This document shows positions 16,517-24,454 of a stretch of 64,000 nucleotides of DNA, piece after piece. A program made the position numbers and the translations under genes. Source of the stretch: Parabacteroides timonensis (lineage in GTDB: Bacteria; Bacteroidota; Bacteroidia; Bacteroidales; Tannerellaceae); NCBI RefSeq assembly GCF_900128505.1, contig NZ_LT669941.1, positions 1,424,048-1,488,047 of the forward strand, given 5' to 3'. Within the stretch, counting starts at the first letter, position 1. Each line of letters starts with the position of its first letter. The notes under the pieces were generated by a model that was not told the origin of the DNA, did not search any database, and saw only the letters and a list, made by a program, of their open reading frames with translations.

Positions 16517-18292
16517 TTAGAGTGAGTTAACATATTCAGTTAAGGCCTCAATATCTTTTTTGGAAACTTTCTTGTCGATACCGTGCTTATGCACTTCGAA
16601 CACTTCTTCCATTGTAGCGGCACGTCCGTCGAAAAGATACGGAGCTGTACGCCATACCTCCCTTAACGTCGGAGTGTCCCATCCCTTTTCAAATTCAATA
16701 TCTTCACCGATACGGTGCATTTTCATATCCGTATAATAAGGCCCGCTGTGGCAATCGCCGCAACCCAATTTTTCGAACACTTTACGTCCTTCTTTCGCTT
16801 TATCGGACAATTCGCCATTCACCAGGTAAGGACTGGGCACCGGACGCAATGACATCAGATAATTATCTACGCACAGAGCATCGTCTTCAGTTATATCAAA
16901 GAACTGGATGAAGTTATAACCCGCACGTACTGCGACTTCGGCAGAAGCACGGATACCGGAAATCATATTGGGAGGTGTAACATGGCTAAACAACAAACTT
17001 TTACAGTTCTTGGAGTTACCCACACCGTCGTTCATCAAGTCCCAGTTCATACCGTCCGTACGGGCGTCTCCCGGGTGACAACCGTTACAACTCTGCCAGT
17101 TCTGGAAACAATGAGAGGCATCGTTGAAATATTTCTCTCCTTTATTGATGTCAGACTCCGTACGTCCCGGGTTCAGTTCGGTAGCAGTTACCTCACGGGT
17201 ATTGATATCTACGACGTTCAGTACGTCCGCAAAATAGGTCGGAAGGATCAGCTTATCGGCTGTCAGCACCATAGTACGGGGACCGTTACCCTGCAAAGGA
17301 ACACGTTCGCGGATACCATAGAGGAAGTTCAGGTCATAATCCAACATCGCTTTATTAGGATAATTCTCAAACTTTTCGCGTAATGCAGGATGATCGATCA
17401 CACTTATCTCATGGGTTCCCGAATGAGAAATAAAGATAGACTCTTCATTACAATCAATACTCCAGATTCCCGCAGCTCCCCTTTCTGGTTCATCTACAAC
17501 CACAGCACCCACAAATTCCTGCTTGTCGGTATCGATCACACTGAAAGCACTGGTATTCATCCAACCCTGCTGTAATTGTGAAGTCGGTACGGTAAAACGT
17601 CCCAGGTTATGGGAAACATAAACGTACTTACCATCCGGAGTGATACAGATACCACGCAATGCATTACTACCGTTAGCCAGTTGAATATCTTTCACTTTGG
17701 TAAAACCATCCATCTCGATAACGGAAACACAAGCTGCAACATAATCCAGGTCGGCCCGTTGTGCCGGAAGGAAGTTAGTAACATACATATATTTACCGTC
17801 TTTGCTGAATACAGCCGACTTCGGCTCACGAAGTACTTTCACCGTACGCAACACTTTATGATTGACCGGATCGATCTCCGATACGCTGTTATCGAACTGG
17901 TTGCAAACATAAACAGTCTTCTTGTCCGGTCCGAACATCGGATGGCAGGCTCCCGAACCTGTCGGTATAGCCGCCTCTATCCTACCCGATTCCAACAGTA
18001 AAATCTGCAACTTCCCCGTATTCTCGAAAGTTGTTACATAAGCCTTATCCCCATCGACAAGGATACCTGTCGGTGTTTCGTCCATAGGATAAGAGCGTAA
18101 TAATTGCTTACCATCGGCAGAGAAAATATCCACCCGTTTCAAGCCTTTTTCCGTCAGAAGCATTTCTCCCTTATCATTCAGCTTGATGTCTGTGGTGAAA
18201 AATGGTGGGTTGTCAGCTGAAGCAAAGGAGATGCAACAACTGACAAAACAAGCCACCAATGAGCTTTTAAACATGTATTTCCGTGTGTTCAT
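16517..18292 (-). CDS. Secreted YncE-like propeller fused to a MauG/CcP-type di-haem cytochrome
   Basis: A 591-residue protein with a Sec signal (FASADN, cleavage near residue 26). Residues about 30-375 form a seven-bladed propeller (SAVFSKDGKYMYVTNF, GICITPDGKYVYVSHNL). Residues about 380-591 carry two c-haem sites, CNGCH (402-406) and CGDCH (511-515), and the cytochrome c peroxidase/MauG motif TPTLREVWRTAPYLFDGRAA. In hydrazine synthase the beta subunit is a seven-bladed propeller and gamma is a MauG-like di-haem chain; fused beta-gamma chains are known in some anammox bacteria (from memory). Here both sit in one chain, next to the alpha-like gene at 10557-14561. The gene starts 6 bp after iclR. 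Function unknown; electron transfer or peroxidase-like chemistry in the periplasm is likely. Confidence 0.82.
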   Translation of the reverse strand: MNTRKYMFKSSLVACFVSCCISFASADNPPFFTTDIKLNDKGEMLLTEKGLKRVDIFSADGKQLLRSYPMDETPTGILVDGDKAYVTTFENTGKLQILLLESGRIEAAIPTGSGACHPMFGPDKKTVYVCNQFDNSVSEIDPVNHKVLRTVKVLREPKSAVFSKDGKYMYVTNFLPAQRADLDYVAACVSVIEMDGFTKVKDIQLANGSNALRGICITPDGKYVYVSHNLGRFTVPTSQLQQGWMNTSAFSVIDTDKQEFVGAVVVDEPERGAAGIWSIDCNEESIFISHSGTHEISVIDHPALREKFENYPNKAMLDYDLNFLYGIRERVPLQGNGPRTMVLTADKLILPTYFADVLNVVDINTREVTATELNPGRTESDINKGEKYFNDASHCFQNWQSCNGCHPGDARTDGMNWDLMNDGVGNSKNCKSLLFSHVTPPNMISGIRASAEVAVRAGYNFIQFFDITEDDALCVDNYLMSLRPVPSPYLVNGELSDKAKEGRKVFEKLGCGDCHSGPYYTDMKMHRIGEDIEFEKGWDTPTLREVWRTAPYLFDGRAATMEEVFEVHKHGIDKKVSKKDIEALTEYVNSL

Positions 18293-18298
18293 GGTATG

Positions 18299-19108
18299 TT
18301 ATTTTTTTGTGTTCTTACTATATCCTAACTCAGCAGAGATAGATTGTACTACCTCCTTAATATTAGCGACCGTCGAACGAAATATCTCATTTGTCAACCG
18401 GTCTTTAGGACCGGATATCCAAATAGCTCCACAAGGGTAACCTGTATAGTTAAAAATAGGAGCGCCTACACAAATCACTCCGTTTAGCTCTTCTTCATTA
18501 TCCATAGCATAACCTACCTTACGAACTTTTTCCAGTTCCTCCAAATAGGCTTCACGTGTAGTTATTGTTCGGGAATTATACTTTACGAAAGTCATATACG
18601 ACAAATAACGGTCGCGAACCGTATTCGGCAGATAGGCCATGATAGCTTTTCCCGGTGCTGAGCAGTGCAATTCAAAAGGTTTCCCCGGCGACAGAACGAA
18701 GCGGAACGTATGATGTCCCTGTGCCTGCTCGATAAAAATACCCTTTTCATTTCCTAGTACACCAAAACAGGCAGTCTCCCCCACTTTATCGCGCAACTCA
18801 CGCAAACGAGGCAAAACTGTTTCCAGTAAATTATGTTCATTCAACGATCTGAAACCCAAAGTTAGCAATTTTCTCGATAACTTATAACGCTTCGTATCCT
18901 CATTATAGTTAAGATAATCCAAACGAACCAATGTATTCAAAATACGGTAAGCAGTTGTTTGTGAGATATCCAACTTACTCTTAATATCCTGCAGCGTCTC
19001 ACCCTGTGGGCGGAGCGAAAGATATTCAAGCACCGCAATCCCCTTTTCAAGATTAGGCACCTTATAATTCTCTTCTCCTTTTTCCATATTTGGAATAACG
19101 CTTTCCAT
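18299..19108 (-). CDS. IclR-family transcription regulator
   Basis: A 269-residue protein with a winged helix at about 15-80 (LQDIKSKLDISQTTAYRILNTL cut to its core: DIKSKLDISQTTAYRI) and an IclR effector domain with ELHCSAPGKAIMAYLP and GVICVGAPIFNYTGYPCGAIW. IclR proteins usually respond to a small organic acid or sugar catabolite and control the adjacent catabolic operon. It is the first gene of the haem-protein operon (next gene 6 bp away), so it probably regulates itself and that operon. Two ATG starts 21 bp apart (19108 and 19087) sit in a duplicated sequence; either may be used. Confidence 0.92.
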   Translation of the reverse strand: MESVIPNMEKGEENYKVPNLEKGIAVLEYLSLRPQGETLQDIKSKLDISQTTAYRILNTLVRLDYLNYNEDTKRYKLSRKLLTLGFRSLNEHNLLETVLPRLRELRDKVGETACFGVLGNEKGIFIEQAQGHHTFRFVLSPGKPFELHCSAPGKAIMAYLPNTVRDRYLSYMTFVKYNSRTITTREAYLEELEKVRKVGYAMDNEEELNGVICVGAPIFNYTGYPCGAIWISGPKDRLTNEIFRSTVANIKEVVQSISAELGYSKNTKK

Positions 19109-19140
19109 ATTTGAAATATTGTTTCAGATTTGAATCAAAT
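19081..19140. promoter_or_regulatory. Triple phased operator-like repeat at the iclR start
   Basis: Three related units begin at 19081, 19102 and 19122, that is 21 and 20 bp apart: TTTCCATATTTGGAA, TTTCCATATTTGAAA and TTTCAGATTTGAATC. The first contains the perfect inverted repeat TTCCA/TGGAA; the third merges with the palindrome ATTTGAATCAAAT (19128-19140). They lie on one face of the helix, covering the -7 box and the start codon, as expected for an autorepressor site. Confidence 0.6.
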
Positions 19141-19143
19141 ATA
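19136..19143 (-). promoter_or_regulatory. -7 box of the iclR operon
   Basis: TATATTTG on the minus strand, 27 bp before the first ATG. No TTTG at -33 is seen. The box overlaps the third operator-like unit. Confidence 0.5.
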
Positions 19144-19243
19144 AAAGAGTCGCGTTAAAAACAGCTATGATCTGTGTAAAATTTGGTTAAGTATGCTGTA
19201 AAGCATATAAAAGGTCAAAGTTTTATTTTTAAACCTGTTTGGT

Positions 19244-20341
19244 TTATTTTTTCCTGTAACTTACAACCGCCAGCACATTAAATAAAACAGCAAAAAGACA
19301 AACTATAATAAAATGTCCGCTCAAGTCTGAAAATGTACTTCCTTTCAGGTAAACCATACGCATTGTTTCCACAAAATAACGGACTGGATTGAACAAGGTT
19401 ATATTCTGTGCCCATTGCGGCATACTGCTGATCGGTGTAAAAAGCCCGCTTAGCAATGCAAAAATAATCAAAAAGAAAAAAGCAGTAAACATGGCTTGCT
19501 GCTGGGTGGATGATATTGACGAGATAGCCAACCCGAAACCGGTAAAAGCGATCAGATAGACAGCAGCAAACAAATAAATAACACCCATATTTCCTATCGG
19601 TACCAAACCATATATTATCCAGGCCACAAGCGCACCGATAGTCAGTAATATCAAGCCGATAATCCAGAAAGGTATCAATTTAGAGAGCAGGAACAAGGTT
19701 TTAGGGACAGGCGTTACGTTTATCTGTTCGATAGTCCCTTTTTCCTTTTCACTGACAATATTCAGCGCTGAAAGAAAACCTCCGATAATCGTAAGCAGAA
19801 AGACCATGATACCGGGAACCATATAGTTCTTATAATTCAGATGCGGGTTAAACAGATTCGTGGAGCGAATGCCGCCACTGAGAGCCGAACCGGAAGTAAA
19901 ACCTTTCTCCCGGTTAAAGTCCTGAATGATCTGGGACAGGTAAGAGCTTCCCATCCCGCCTTTCGTTCCGTTTACGGCGTTGGCGGCAACCAATACTTCG
20001 GCCTGCCCTTCGCGTCCCAGATCCTTTTCAAAGTTGACTGGTATTTCCAGCAACACGTCAGCCTCGTTGCTCTCTATGGAGCCGATTGCCTGGTCGTAAC
20101 TGGAAGAAACATTCGTCAGACGGAAATAGCCGGACGAAAGTATTTTCTCCGTCAACTGGGTGGATAAGACCGTATGATCGTTATCTATCACCCCCAGATT
20201 GATATTACGCATTTCAAAGTTTGCCGCAAAAGGCAGGATAATCAGCTGCATCAACGGAACCAGGAAGATGATCCGGGGTAAGAACCGGTCACGTTTGATC
20301 TGTTTGAATTCCTTTTCAAGTAAATATCGTAATGTTCTCAT
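19244..20341 (-). CDS. ABC-2 type permease (YbhR/YhhJ-like)
   Basis: A 365-residue inner-membrane protein. One N-terminal helix (IIFLVPLMQLIILPF), a periplasmic domain of about 140 residues, then five helices after residue 170, including SALNIVSEKEKGTIEQINVTP, the coupling region of ABC-2 exporters. It is the last gene of the tetR-tolC-hlyD-ATPase-ATPase-permease-permease operon, 9 bp after the other permease. The two permeases probably form a heterodimer. Substrate unknown; the E. coli counterpart YbhFSR exports cations and some antibiotics. Confidence 0.9.
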   Translation of the reverse strand: MRTLRYLLEKEFKQIKRDRFLPRIIFLVPLMQLIILPFAANFEMRNINLGVIDNDHTVLSTQLTEKILSSGYFRLTNVSSSYDQAIGSIESNEADVLLEIPVNFEKDLGREGQAEVLVAANAVNGTKGGMGSSYLSQIIQDFNREKGFTSGSALSGGIRSTNLFNPHLNYKNYMVPGIMVFLLTIIGGFLSALNIVSEKEKGTIEQINVTPVPKTLFLLSKLIPFWIIGLILLTIGALVAWIIYGLVPIGNMGVIYLFAAVYLIAFTGFGLAISSISSTQQQAMFTAFFFLIIFALLSGLFTPISSMPQWAQNITLFNPVRYFVETMRMVYLKGSTFSDLSGHFIIVCLFAVLFNVLAVVSYRKK

Positions 20342-20350
20342 AACTTTCTA

Positions 20351-21466
20351 TCATAAACGGGTCTTAAAACGCTTTACACTAAGGATTACCAATAAAACTA
20401 CCATCAAGAGCAGGACACCGATCTCTTTCACGATCGCACCCGCTCCAAGTCCTTTTATCATCACATCCTTTACGGCGATGATATACCATTTGGCAGGTAC
20501 TATATTCGAGAGCCATTGCAGTATATCGGGCATATTCTCTATCGGGAATACCATGCCGCTAAGCAGGATCACAGGAAGCATCAATACCATAGCACTGATC
20601 AGCATAGCAGCCTGTTGTGTGTCGGCTATCGTGGAGATCAATAGTCCAAGACAAAGAGAAACCAATGCATACAGTATGGAGATGGAAAACAACAGCGTCA
20701 GACTGCCCGCTATCGGCACTTCCAACAGGAAGTAAGACAGGCAGAGAATGGTGGCGATATTCACAATACTAAGCAATAGATAGGGAGCTGCTTTAGCTAA
20801 AATTATGTAAATTGGTTTCATGGGAGAAACCAGTAATATTTCCATTGTCCCCATCTCTTTTTCCTTTACGATACCGACCGAAGTCATCAGGGCACAGATC
20901 AGGATCAGGATCAACCCCATCACACCGGGCACGAAGTTATAGGCTCCTTTCATCATCGGGTTATACAGGAGATGAACTACCGGGACAATCCCGGCCTGAG
21001 ACAATCCGCCACCACCCGAGGGTTGCAATAATTTGCCTTGTATTTCGGCTTTGGCTGAAGCGATAACAGCCGTTGCATAAGATGTCAGCTGTGTTGCCTC
21101 ATTCGGATCGGTCGCATCTGCCAGTAACTGAACGGATGCATCCGGAGTCGATGCATACTGAACGGGGAAAATAATAGCCAACTTCACTTTGCCTTGTTTA
21201 AACAGGGACTGGGCTTCTTCTTCGCTATCGATCATCTTATACAGGTTAAAATACTCACTTGCACCCAAATGTTCAGTAATTTTTCTGCTCACTTCATCCC
21301 GACTCTGATCGAATATGGCGATAGGTACGCTTTTTATTTCAGTGGTAATCGCATAACCGAACAGGATAATCAGGATAATAGGCATCGCCAGCAGGATCAT
21401 CATAGTCCGCTTGTCACGGAAAATGTGATAAAATTCTTTACGTATAAAAGATAGAAACTGTTTCAT
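20351..21466 (-). CDS. ABC-2 type permease (YbhS-like)
   Basis: A 371-residue partner of the previous permease with the same plan: one helix (MMILLAMPIILIILFGYAI), a periplasmic domain, then LMTSVGIVKEKEMGTMEILL and five helices. ATG at 21466 (MKQFLSFIRKEF) is chosen; the longer open frame overlaps the ATPase gene. The ATPase stop lies 1 bp upstream, so translation is probably coupled. Confidence 0.9.
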   Translation of the reverse strand: MKQFLSFIRKEFYHIFRDKRTMMILLAMPIILIILFGYAITTEIKSVPIAIFDQSRDEVSRKITEHLGASEYFNLYKMIDSEEEAQSLFKQGKVKLAIIFPVQYASTPDASVQLLADATDPNEATQLTSYATAVIASAKAEIQGKLLQPSGGGGLSQAGIVPVVHLLYNPMMKGAYNFVPGVMGLILILICALMTSVGIVKEKEMGTMEILLVSPMKPIYIILAKAAPYLLLSIVNIATILCLSYFLLEVPIAGSLTLLFSISILYALVSLCLGLLISTIADTQQAAMLISAMVLMLPVILLSGMVFPIENMPDILQWLSNIVPAKWYIIAVKDVMIKGLGAGAIVKEIGVLLLMVVLLVILSVKRFKTRL

Positions 21467-21467
21467 A

Positions 21468-22202
21468 CTATTCACCTCGTTTGGCCTTCCGTGCCAGGGC
21501 ATGAAAGACTTCGTTCATATTATCGGCTTTGAAAGTAGCTTTCAGTGCAGCCGGGCTATCGAGTGCCTCGATCTTTCCATCCACCATAATGGAGACACGG
21601 TTGCAATATTCAGCTTCATCCATATAATGGGTGGTCACAAATACAGTGATATGCCGTTCAGCCGCCTGATAGATCAACTCCCAGAACTGACGGCGGGTGA
21701 CGGGGTCGACTCCTCCGGTGGGTTCATCCAGGAATACGATACGGGGTTCGTGAATGATGGCGACGGAGAAAGCCAACTTCTGCTTCCAACCCAAAGGTAA
21801 GGCATCGACAAGTGTATTCCGTTCGGCTTCCAGATTCAATACCGCAAGCAGTTCGTCCGTCTTGGCGGCTAGCTTTTTCTTCGGCAGACCGTAAATACCT
21901 CCAAACAGACGGATATTCTCCCACACTTTCAGATCGCCATAGAGGGAAAACTTCTGACTCATATAGCCGATATGCCGTTTGATCTGTTCGGTCTCCTTAT
22001 ATACATCGAAACCTGCGACACGGGCTTCACCGGAAGTCGGGTTAGACAGGCCGCACAGCATACGCATGGCCGTTGTTTTCCCGGCACCATTAGCTCCGAG
22101 GAAACCGAAGATCTCCCCCTCGCCTACCTCAAAACTGATACGATCTACCGCCGTAAAGGTTCCGAAGCGCTTGGTCAGGTTGTTTGTTTCTATTACGTTC
22201 AT
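21468..22202 (-). CDS. ABC transporter ATPase (second of two)
   Basis: A 244-residue ATPase with Walker A GANGAGKT, Walker B IVFLDEPTGGVDP and the switch His in FVTTHYMDEAE. The signature LSGGQ is replaced by LPLGWKQ, as in the C-terminal ATPase half of E. coli YbhF. The other ATPase (22602-23507) has a normal LSGGM signature, so the two together match the halves of YbhF split into separate genes. ATG at 22202 (MNVIETNNLTKRF) is chosen over a longer frame that runs into repeat DNA. Confidence 0.92.
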   Translation of the reverse strand: MNVIETNNLTKRFGTFTAVDRISFEVGEGEIFGFLGANGAGKTTAMRMLCGLSNPTSGEARVAGFDVYKETEQIKRHIGYMSQKFSLYGDLKVWENIRLFGGIYGLPKKKLAAKTDELLAVLNLEAERNTLVDALPLGWKQKLAFSVAIIHEPRIVFLDEPTGGVDPVTRRQFWELIYQAAERHITVFVTTHYMDEAEYCNRVSIMVDGKIEALDSPAALKATFKADNMNEVFHALARKAKRGE

Positions 22203-22260
22203 TATATATTTATATGAAAGTTCATATTTTGTCAGTTTTGAGCCTATTTGTCTCATTGTC

Positions 22261-22583
22261 TTTTATGGGGCAAAGCCCCATGCCGCAGGCTCTCTTTTGC
22301 CGTCTGCTTCAGCTGACGGAGATAAAAGACAGGAGGCAAAGCCTCTTCCTTTGTGGGCTTAAGCCCCTTTATTAACGGGGCTTCTTTCCTATATGAAGAA
22401 AGGGGTTAAAACCCACAGAGGATCCGGCAAAGCCGGAGCATTTAATCTATCCGTCGGTTAAAAACCGACGGCAAAAGAGAGCCTGCGGCATGAGTCGGAG
22501 CCTCATAAAAAAACTCACCTTTTTCTAGTTCCGATCGCGAAGCCCAACTGTCACTTGTCAACTGTCACTTGTCAACTGAAAAA
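22261..22583. repeat. Composite hairpin-rich repeat, copy 1
   Basis: A perfect 25-bp inverted repeat (22280-22304 and 22467-22491) encloses a series of smaller hairpins: CCGTCTGC/GCTGACGG with one mismatch, GAGGCaaaGCCTC, a GTGGG...CCCAC stem with inner GGGG/CCCC pairs, CCGGCaaaGCCGG and CCGTCGGTT/AACCGACGG. Outside lie GGGGCaaaGCCCC and, to the right, tandem ACTTGTCAACTGTC units of the TTGACAGT family. A second copy at 41494-41826 shares the core, arms and right flank. The element fills the gap between the two ATPase genes of one operon and holds no gene. Confidence 0.85.
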
Positions 22584-22601
22584 GGTGAAACCTTTTTCTA
22601 A

Positions 22602-23507
22602 TCATAATGCCATGAAGCAATCTTCCACGCTCGGCTCCACCGATTCTATCGTCACGTCGGTATATCCTTTTCCTTTCAGATACTGTTTCAGGGCATCCAT
22701 CTCACCGCCATCCTCTTTCAATGTCAGATGATGCGCATCCCCAAAGGCATAACAGGAATAGGTGCTGGAAAAAGCCCGAAGGTCGACCAACAGCCTATAC
22801 ATAGCCGACGAACGCACAGTCCACAACTGCCTGCCGAAGGAGGAACGGATGCCTACTGGTGTATCGACGGACAAGCACCGGCCGGAACGCATCAATGCGA
22901 TACGGTCGCAACGGGAGGCTTCATCCATGTAAGGCGTAGAGACAAGGATCGTTATCCCCTGCTTCTTCAGGCGATCCAGCATATCCCAGAACTCCACACG
23001 GGATACAGGATCGACACCGGTCGTCGGCTCATCCAGGAAAAGTACTTCCGGGCGATGGATCAGGGCACAGCACAATGCCAGCTTCTGCTTCATCCCTCCC
23101 GATAGCTTTCCGGCTTTCCGTTTCTTGAACGGTTCGATCTGCACATAGATGTCGCGCACCAGTTCATAGTTTTCTTTTACTGTCGTATTGAATACGGTTG
23201 CAAAGAAATTCAGGTTCTCCTCGACGGACAGATCCTGGTAGAGCGAAAAGCGTCCCGGCATATAACCAACTATCGTACGGATCTTCTTATAATCGCGCAC
23301 TACATCCAGACCGCAAACCGTCGCCGTCCCTTTATCTGCCAGCAACAAGGTAGTCAGTATACGGAACAAAGAAGTCTTACCGGCACCGTCAGGTCCGATC
23401 AGTCCGAAGAGTTCTCCGGAATGAATATCGAGGGTGATATCCTGCAAGGCCTCCACGTCGCCGTAGTTCTTGGATATACTGTCTATTTTTACTTCGTTCG
23501 TACCCAT
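22602..23507 (-). CDS. ABC transporter ATPase (first of two)
   Basis: A 301-residue ATPase with Walker A GPDGAGKT, signature LSGGMKQ and Walker B VLFLDEPTTGVDP; the switch-loop position after ILVST is Pro-Tyr (STPYMDEA) where His is usual, which may lower its own ATPase rate. ATG at 23507 (MGTNEVKID) is chosen because the longer frame begins with TTG inside the upstream gene. It follows hlyD by 20 bp and corresponds to the N-terminal half of YbhF. Confidence 0.92.
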   Translation of the reverse strand: MGTNEVKIDSISKNYGDVEALQDITLDIHSGELFGLIGPDGAGKTSLFRILTTLLLADKGTATVCGLDVVRDYKKIRTIVGYMPGRFSLYQDLSVEENLNFFATVFNTTVKENYELVRDIYVQIEPFKKRKAGKLSGGMKQKLALCCALIHRPEVLFLDEPTTGVDPVSRVEFWDMLDRLKKQGITILVSTPYMDEASRCDRIALMRSGRCLSVDTPVGIRSSFGRQLWTVRSSAMYRLLVDLRAFSSTYSCYAFGDAHHLTLKEDGGEMDALKQYLKGKGYTDVTIESVEPSVEDCFMAL

Positions 23508-23527
23508 TAGTTTCCTATTCTCTATTC

Positions 23528-24442
23528 TCAATTAAACACCGTTTCCCCGTACTGCCCGATCTTCAGATAGCCGTCATTCTTCACGGCGATCTTGATGGCA
23601 TAGACCAGATTGGCCCGTTCGTCTTTGGTCTGGATGCCTTTCGGGGTAAACTCCGACTTATCCGATATCCAAGTGATAGTGCCCGGATACTCCCGGCGGT
23701 CGCTTTCGCCATAGTCGGCAAAGACACGGACAGCCTGTCCCTGTTTCAATGTAGAAAGCTGGTCGGCCGTGATATAGGCACGGAGATAGAGCAGGTCGGT
23801 ATCCGCTATTTTATATAAAGGCTTACCGGCAGCCGTCACTTCGCCTGGTTCGGCATACTTCACCAGGACAGTTCCGGCCTGAGGATTTACGATCCGGCTT
23901 TTCTGCAACTGGTCGTCCAATTGCATAATCTGGTAAAGGATGCTTTCGGCTTCCGCGTCGGCACCTCCGGTCGTTTTGTTCAGGGTCGAATATTGTGCAT
24001 CCAGTTGTTTCTGCAAATATTTGATATTGTTTACGATATCGTCTACCTGCTTTTGGTTGCCGGCCTTGGCTTTAACCAGGTTCTCCATACGCTGCTGCTC
24101 GGTACGGGCGGTAGCGATCTGTTGTTCGAGGGCGGCGATCTGTTTACGGATATCCGGTTTACGTACGTCTACGGAACGCAAGCCGGCAGCCAACTGCATC
24201 TTCTTCAGATACAATTGCGTACTATCCACATAGCCTAACATAGCTCCGGCATCGAGGCGGTCGCCCTCCTCTATATTCAGTTCCATGATCTTTCCGTTAG
24301 CTTCGGACGATACCAGTATTTCGGTCGCCTCAAAGGTTCCGGTGGCATCGAAGTTATTGTCTCCCCTGTTACATGCAGCCAGACAGAACAACCCTGTCGT
24401 GATAATTGCAAAAGAAGCCAGTCGTTTCATATTCTCTTTCAT
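23528..24442 (-). CDS. HlyD-family membrane fusion lipoprotein
   Basis: A 304-residue periplasmic adaptor with a lipoprotein signal (LFCLAAC, about residue 24). Order: lipoyl-like half-motif (ATGTFEATEILVSSEANGKI), a coiled coil of about 90 residues (IAALEQQIATARTEQQRMEN and IKYLQKQLDAQYSTLNK), the second lipoyl half (AGTVLVKYAEPGEVTAAGKPL) and a beta-barrel. It joins the ABC permeases to the TolC-like channel encoded just upstream (12 bp). YbhG-like. Confidence 0.93.
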   Translation of the reverse strand: MKENMKRLASFAIITTGLFCLAACNRGDNNFDATGTFEATEILVSSEANGKIMELNIEEGDRLDAGAMLGYVDSTQLYLKKMQLAAGLRSVDVRKPDIRKQIAALEQQIATARTEQQRMENLVKAKAGNQKQVDDIVNNIKYLQKQLDAQYSTLNKTTGGADAEAESILYQIMQLDDQLQKSRIVNPQAGTVLVKYAEPGEVTAAGKPLYKIADTDLLYLRAYITADQLSTLKQGQAVRVFADYGESDRREYPGTITWISDKSEFTPKGIQTKDERANLVYAIKIAVKNDGYLKIGQYGETVFN

Positions 24443-24454
24443 GATTAATTCTGA

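Noticed and set aside
10557..18292. True anammox hydrazine synthase
   Set aside because: The host looks like a gut Bacteroidales, no hydrazine dehydrogenase or nitrite reductase is present, a SUMF1 domain is fused to the alpha-like chain, and the Tyr expected near the first haem is not seen. Only the architecture is shared.
22184..22375. Short frames encoding peptides such as EAKPLPLWA
   Set aside because: They are translations of the composite hairpin repeat; the same peptide appears at 41403-41591 from the second copy, showing that repeat DNA and not a gene is conserved.
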